Below are positions 59,922 through 64,000 of a stretch of 64,000 nt of DNA, in pieces. The translations under genes and the position numbers were made by a program. Below the pieces are notes generated by a model. It was given only the letters and a program-made list of their open reading frames with translations. It did not search any database and was not told where the DNA came from. Source of the stretch: Cephalotus follicularis (lineage: Eukaryota; Streptophyta; Magnoliopsida; Oxalidales; Cephalotaceae); contig BDDD01002913.1 in NCBI GenBank assembly GCA_001972305.1, forward strand, positions 192,565 through 256,564, written 5' to 3'. How positions within the stretch are numbered: the first letter of the stretch is position 1; the number at the start of each line of letters is the position of its first letter.

Positions 59922-61237
59922 GGGCCCAAATTAATTTAAGGGGATAACACCAAGCCTGTTCAAACTAGGCACTTCTTGGTTGGCTCCCAGCTGCTCTCAA
60001 GTCTGCTTAATCAGGTCCATTCAACAAAGACCAGGTCTGATCCACCAAGTCTGCTCAAACAGGTCTGCTCGACCAAGTCTGCTCAACCAAGTTTGCTCAA
60101 CTAGGTCTGCTCATCCTAGACCAGGTCTGGTCTGCTCAGCTCTGGTCTGATCTGCTCAGCTCTGGTCTGGTCTGCACTCCTCTGTCTTGGTCTGCTCAAC
60201 AAAGACCAGGTCTGCTCCACAACAATTAATGCAAAGCATCACATCCTGAAGTTGATGCATTAGCCAGCATAACTCCAATATGACCCTACAGCAAAGGCAC
60301 CACATGAGCTTTGCAACTAAACACAGGTCTGCTCTGAAGTCGAGTGGCTCAACCAAGCAGGCCCAACCGAGGTCATCCCAAACCGCATGCCCAACCTCGT
60401 CACTAGCTAAAGTTATATTTGATACTACATGCACCGCTCGTCCCCTAACGTTAGCACCAAGATCGTGCCAACCACCCGGAAGGCACACTAGCAACGAAAC
60501 TTCCAGAAAACTACAAAAAAGAAAAAATCAAAGGATCCTCAAACAACCTATAGGAAATAAACAGGATAATACTCCTATAGCTTTCACAACAAACTTGGAG
60601 ATTCATCTCCACAATTGTGGTGGCTTTGATGGAAGAGACATAGCCCTCACTCCAACAGGGAGGACCCACCTTGAAGAGATACGGGGTAGTACATGCCAGC
60701 CTCAACTTAAAAGAATATTACAATTACTCCGATTAAAGTAATAAAACACCATACATCTAGTAAAAATAATAAAACCAATAAAATTAGGTCTAAGTCCATA
60801 ATCTCCATCATGCATATAAAACATTCAATCTCATTGAATATAAGAAATAAACTTGTGATTTTAATTAGTTATGCATAAAACTAAATTGGCATGAAATTTT
60901 AAAATAATTTCCGCAAATGAAAAATTTCTCGCATATCCGCACGATTTTTGAATTTAGGTCAAAATATCACCTTGCGGACGTCGGGTTTGTGACGGGTTGA
61001 GCCGATGTGAAACAAGGGACAAAATCAACGCTTGAGACTATTCACATTTGGGTTCGGGTCAACATTGGCACTATTCATTTTTCGGGCCTTGGTCAACTCT
61101 TGACACATTTCACTTTCTAGCCCTTAGTCAAATCCTAGGTACCTAACAAATATTCCCTCAACTACTGATGAATATTAATTTATTGATCAACACTTGATTA
61201 ACATTAAACAATAAAATCATCAAGGCATCACCTTCAA
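59922..61237. other. Unassigned sequence with GTCTGCTCAA repeats
   Basis: From 60040 to 60220 it contains about ten aggtctgctcaacca-type repeats of 15-22 bp. The 153-codon frame at 60280-60741 is Ser/Thr/Arg-rich, resembles no family I know and is probably chance. 60750-61230 is AT-rich and featureless. Confidence 0.5.
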
Positions 61238-61830
61238 ACACTGAAGTCTGACTTCGAGTCTTTTTTTTTTTGAGTTATGACCTCTACCTCTCAGGTCTGC
61301 CATCAAGCATTGAAGTCTACTTCAAGCTTTTCGTCTTAGGTCTGCCTTTAAGCAGCGAGGTCTGCCCTCTTCCTCTGAGGTCTCTCTTTAAGCATCGACG
61401 TCTGACCTCTTCCTCTGAGGTCTGCATTTAAGCACCGAAGTCTCACTTCGAGCTTTCAGCTCTGACCTCTTCCTCTGAGGTTTGCCTTTACGCAGCGAGG
61501 TTTGACCTCTTCCTCTGAGGTCTGCATTAAAGCACCGAAGTCTCACTTTGAGCTTTCAGCTCTGACCACTTCCTCTAAGGTCTGCATTAAAGAACCCAAG
61601 CCCACTTCGAGCTTTCAGCTCTCACCTCTTCCTCTGAGGTCTGCCTTCAAGCAACGAGGTCTATCACCAGGCACCGAGCTATTACCTCAAAGCAGCGAGG
61701 TCTATCCTCAAGCACCGAGGTCTGACCTCTAAGCACCGAGGTTTGCCTTCAAGAATTGGGGTCTGAACTCTTCCTCTAAGGTCTGCATTTAAGCAACGAG
61801 GTTTGACATCTTCCTCTGAGGTCTACGTCA
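61238..61830. repeat. GAGGTCTGACCTC-type array, right
   Basis: More than 20 copies of gaggtctg(a/c)c, gaggtttgac and aagcaccgaggtct at 20-35 bp spacing, often paired with cctcttcctctgaggtct. gaggtctgacctc is a near-perfect dyad with one central mismatch pair. The 76-codon frame at 61502-61732 is an artefact. Confidence 0.85.
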
Positions 61831-62193
61831 TCTAATGAATGGTCATCTTTTTCATGAAGACAACTTTAGACATCAAATGCGTACACTTTTGTCTTTTAGC
61901 ATTTATGCCTTTAACCAAGGTTACAAGCAAGCTCTTACAAGCCCATGACTTCTTCTTACGATAGGTATGGTCTTCTTGCACAATCTCTTACACACACATT
62001 TAAAGACTTGAGTGTGAGAGAAAAGCAATCTCACAAATTCAAAATGCATGGCCGGCCAAAAAAGGACAAATGCTCATGGTTTAGCTCATGTTTAGGATAG
62101 TTTAACCATTTGGCAATCCAATTTGCATTTGATTAATCTAAGGTTAACTCTTATCCTACATTAACACCTTTTCCATCTTGATAGTCCACAAAC
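61638..62193 (+). repeat. 556-bp direct repeat, copy 1
   Basis: Read side by side, this appears identical to 63445-64000, where the window ends. The offset is 1807 bp. It covers the end of the motif array and a leader-like tract containing ggccggcca. Confidence 0.92.
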
Positions 62194-63444
62194 GCAACCA
62201 AGAGGGGGGGGGGGGGGTTATGCGGAAAATAACCACTCTTTTTAAAGCTTTAACCGTTGCAACCAAACAATAAACCAAGATACTCTAAAACAATTATAAA
62301 CAATAAAATAACTTGCAAATAATTAAAAGAGTAATGGATAGAAAGTTGCAAACAAGTTTTATAGTTGTTCAGCAAACCGTGCCTACGTCCACTCTCCCAA
62401 GCCGTGCTTGAGATTCCACTAGAATGTAATCCCACTGATGACAAACAGTAACTCTGGATTTTTGCAAGTTCAATCCTAACTCCAATTTTTGCGAGCTAAA
62501 TTCTAACTCGGATTTTGAAGCTAAATCCTAACTTTGAGAGTAAGGTACTAAAGACCTTGGGTATACAACAAAAATTCTAACTTTGAGAAAGGTACTAACA
62601 ACCTTGGGTATACAACAAGAATGTGAAGTGTTTGTTGTTTATAAGTAACCTCTACCAAGGTTGATATAACAGTTTTAAGTATCAAAAACAAAAGACTTGA
62701 AGATAGCTCAAGAAATTTTTGAAAAGTATGAAGACTAGAATGCTTTTCTCTGTCATTTGGCTTGCTCTTTCTCTCTTGATGATTTCTTCATGGATTAAGC
62801 CTCTTTTTGTAGCCTTCAGAAGATTGTTACCATTGCTAGAGTTCAGGGACTCATCGGATAGCCATTGGAGCAATTCAGGGAAAGAATCACCATTTCAGCA
62901 CCTTTAAAATTTGCAGATTCCGTGTTTAGCTGTCATTGGCATTGACGTGTACGCATGGCGTTGACGTCTATCCCCTTATGTGTTGACTCATGTTGCTTTC
63001 TGCGTTAATACTTCAAGCTTTTCTTCAGCATCATTTGTATTCACGTTGACACGCATATATAGCATTGACGTATACAGTCAAGGTGTTGACTCCACGATAT
63101 CTTCACGTTAACGTCCAAACTCACTGTCCGAAATGTGCACCATTTGCGTTGACATCTTGATATGGTGTTGACGTCTATAGACAAGGTGTTTTACGGCACT
63201 TGATTTCTGCGTTGACGTCCAAGACATTGTCGTTGACATCTTCCTCAAGAAGTTGACGTAAATCATAATTTTCCAGCACGTTAATGCGGATAGTGAATGA
63301 CGTTGACGCGAATCATCTTTTCAAGCCCAGAACGCCTATCCATTCCCAGAACGTTGACGCGTAGAATATAAGCATTGATGCCAAATTGTCTGATATGAAA
63401 ATATAAGCTTTCTTACCGTGCAAGTTAACTTTATTAGCTGAAAC
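62194..63444. other. Spacer between the direct repeats, LTR-like
   Basis: It begins with a 14-base G run (62203-62217). It contains the conserved module (atagttgttc ... gcctacgtccac, 62363-62398), local repeats of ctaactttgaga and accttgggtatacaac (62530-62620), and a GTTGACG array at 62935-63410. The 62-codon frame at 62719-62907 starts with a hydrophobic run but has no family match and lies in leader-like sequence. Confidence 0.55.
62935..63410. repeat. GCGTTGACGTC array
   Basis: About 18 copies of cgttgacgt(c/g), gcattgacgt, gttgacgcg and acgttaacgtc at 20-35 bp spacing. The core contains the palindrome GACGTC. Confidence 0.85.
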
Positions 63445-64000
63445 GGTCTGCCTTCAAGCAACGAGGTCTATCACCAGGCACCGAGCTATTACCTCAAAGC
63501 AGCGAGGTCTATCCTCAAGCACCGAGGTCTGACCTCTAAGCACCGAGGTTTGCCTTCAAGAATTGGGGTCTGAACTCTTCCTCTAAGGTCTGCATTTAAG
63601 CAACGAGGTTTGACATCTTCCTCTGAGGTCTACGTCATCTAATGAATGGTCATCTTTTTCATGAAGACAACTTTAGACATCAAATGCGTACACTTTTGTC
63701 TTTTAGCATTTATGCCTTTAACCAAGGTTACAAGCAAGCTCTTACAAGCCCATGACTTCTTCTTACGATAGGTATGGTCTTCTTGCACAATCTCTTACAC
63801 ACACATTTAAAGACTTGAGTGTGAGAGAAAAGCAATCTCACAAATTCAAAATGCATGGCCGGCCAAAAAAGGACAAATGCTCATGGTTTAGCTCATGTTT
63901 AGGATAGTTTAACCATTTGGCAATCCAATTTGCATTTGATTAATCTAAGGTTAACTCTTATCCTACATTAACACCTTTTCCATCTTGATAGTCCACAAAC
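63445..64000 (+). repeat. 556-bp direct repeat, copy 2 (cut by window end)
   Basis: Same sequence as 61638-62193, with no difference seen. It continues past the window, so the true length is unknown. Confidence 0.92.

Noticed and set aside
60280-60741. 153-codon frame
   Set aside because: No recognisable family, no supporting promoter or intron structure, and repeat-rich surroundings. It could be real but I cannot support it.
62719-62907. Short frame starting with a hydrophobic, signal-like segment
   Set aside because: It lies in LTR-leader-like sequence. The minus strand is also open, and no family match is known to me.
62194-63444. Interior of an LTR element between two 556-bp LTRs
   Set aside because: No primer site follows the first copy and no polypurine tract precedes the second, so a tandem duplication or assembly repeat fits better. 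Left open as a finding.

Overview
This window looks like a gene-free block of plant heterochromatin (probably a flowering plant; the species cannot be named from the sequence). It is built almost entirely of nested LTR retrotransposons. I found no host protein gene, tRNA or rRNA that I could support. Plant origin is inferred from chromodomain-bearing Ty3/gypsy elements of the Tekay type, initiator-Met-tRNA primer sites, LTRs of 2-3.5 kb, and a large non-autonomous element of the LARD kind. One N at 28871 shows this is an assembled contig.

Layout. (1) 1-14005: a minus-strand LTR (B) runs off the left edge. It is split by a plus-strand solo LTR (C, 1140-12600, target repeat tttcc), which is itself split by a LARD-like element (2798-11852, minus) with ~3.4 kb LTRs and a non-coding 2.25 kb interior. 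(2) 14006-18124: unassigned sequence carrying solo LTR D (14492-16735). (3) 18125-56540: one old Ty1/copia element (E) with perfect 5-bp target repeats (cctat). It was inflated from roughly 15 kb to 38 kb by six later insertions: Tekay element F (19312-30972, minus), which itself holds solo LTR S1; solo LTRs S2 and S3; Tekay element G (38887-48663, plus); and solo LTR D2 (52221-54543). (4) 56541-64000: non-coding sequence rich in minisatellites, including a probable LARD-related LTR (H, ~57150-59921) and a 556-bp direct repeat, apparently identical, at 61638 and 63445.

Relative ages come from nesting and from comparing paired LTRs by eye in short stretches. E and G are old (about one difference in ten bases), the LARD is intermediate, and F is the youngest full-length element (a few percent). 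S1 is younger than F. All coding elements are broken fossils.

The most interesting pattern is that LTRs of several unrelated families carry arrays of short dyad-symmetric motifs every 20-40 bp. The commonest core is AGCGTCGACGCT. Others are CAGTCGACTG, a GTTGACGTC type and GAGGTCTGACCTC. The same class of motif recurs in different families and different LTR positions, and many divergent copies differ by CpG-type decay. The second main pattern is a set of protein-like minisatellites (27-bp, 28-bp, 39-bp and 66-bp units) in the LARD and its relative, with different copy numbers in the two LTRs of one element.
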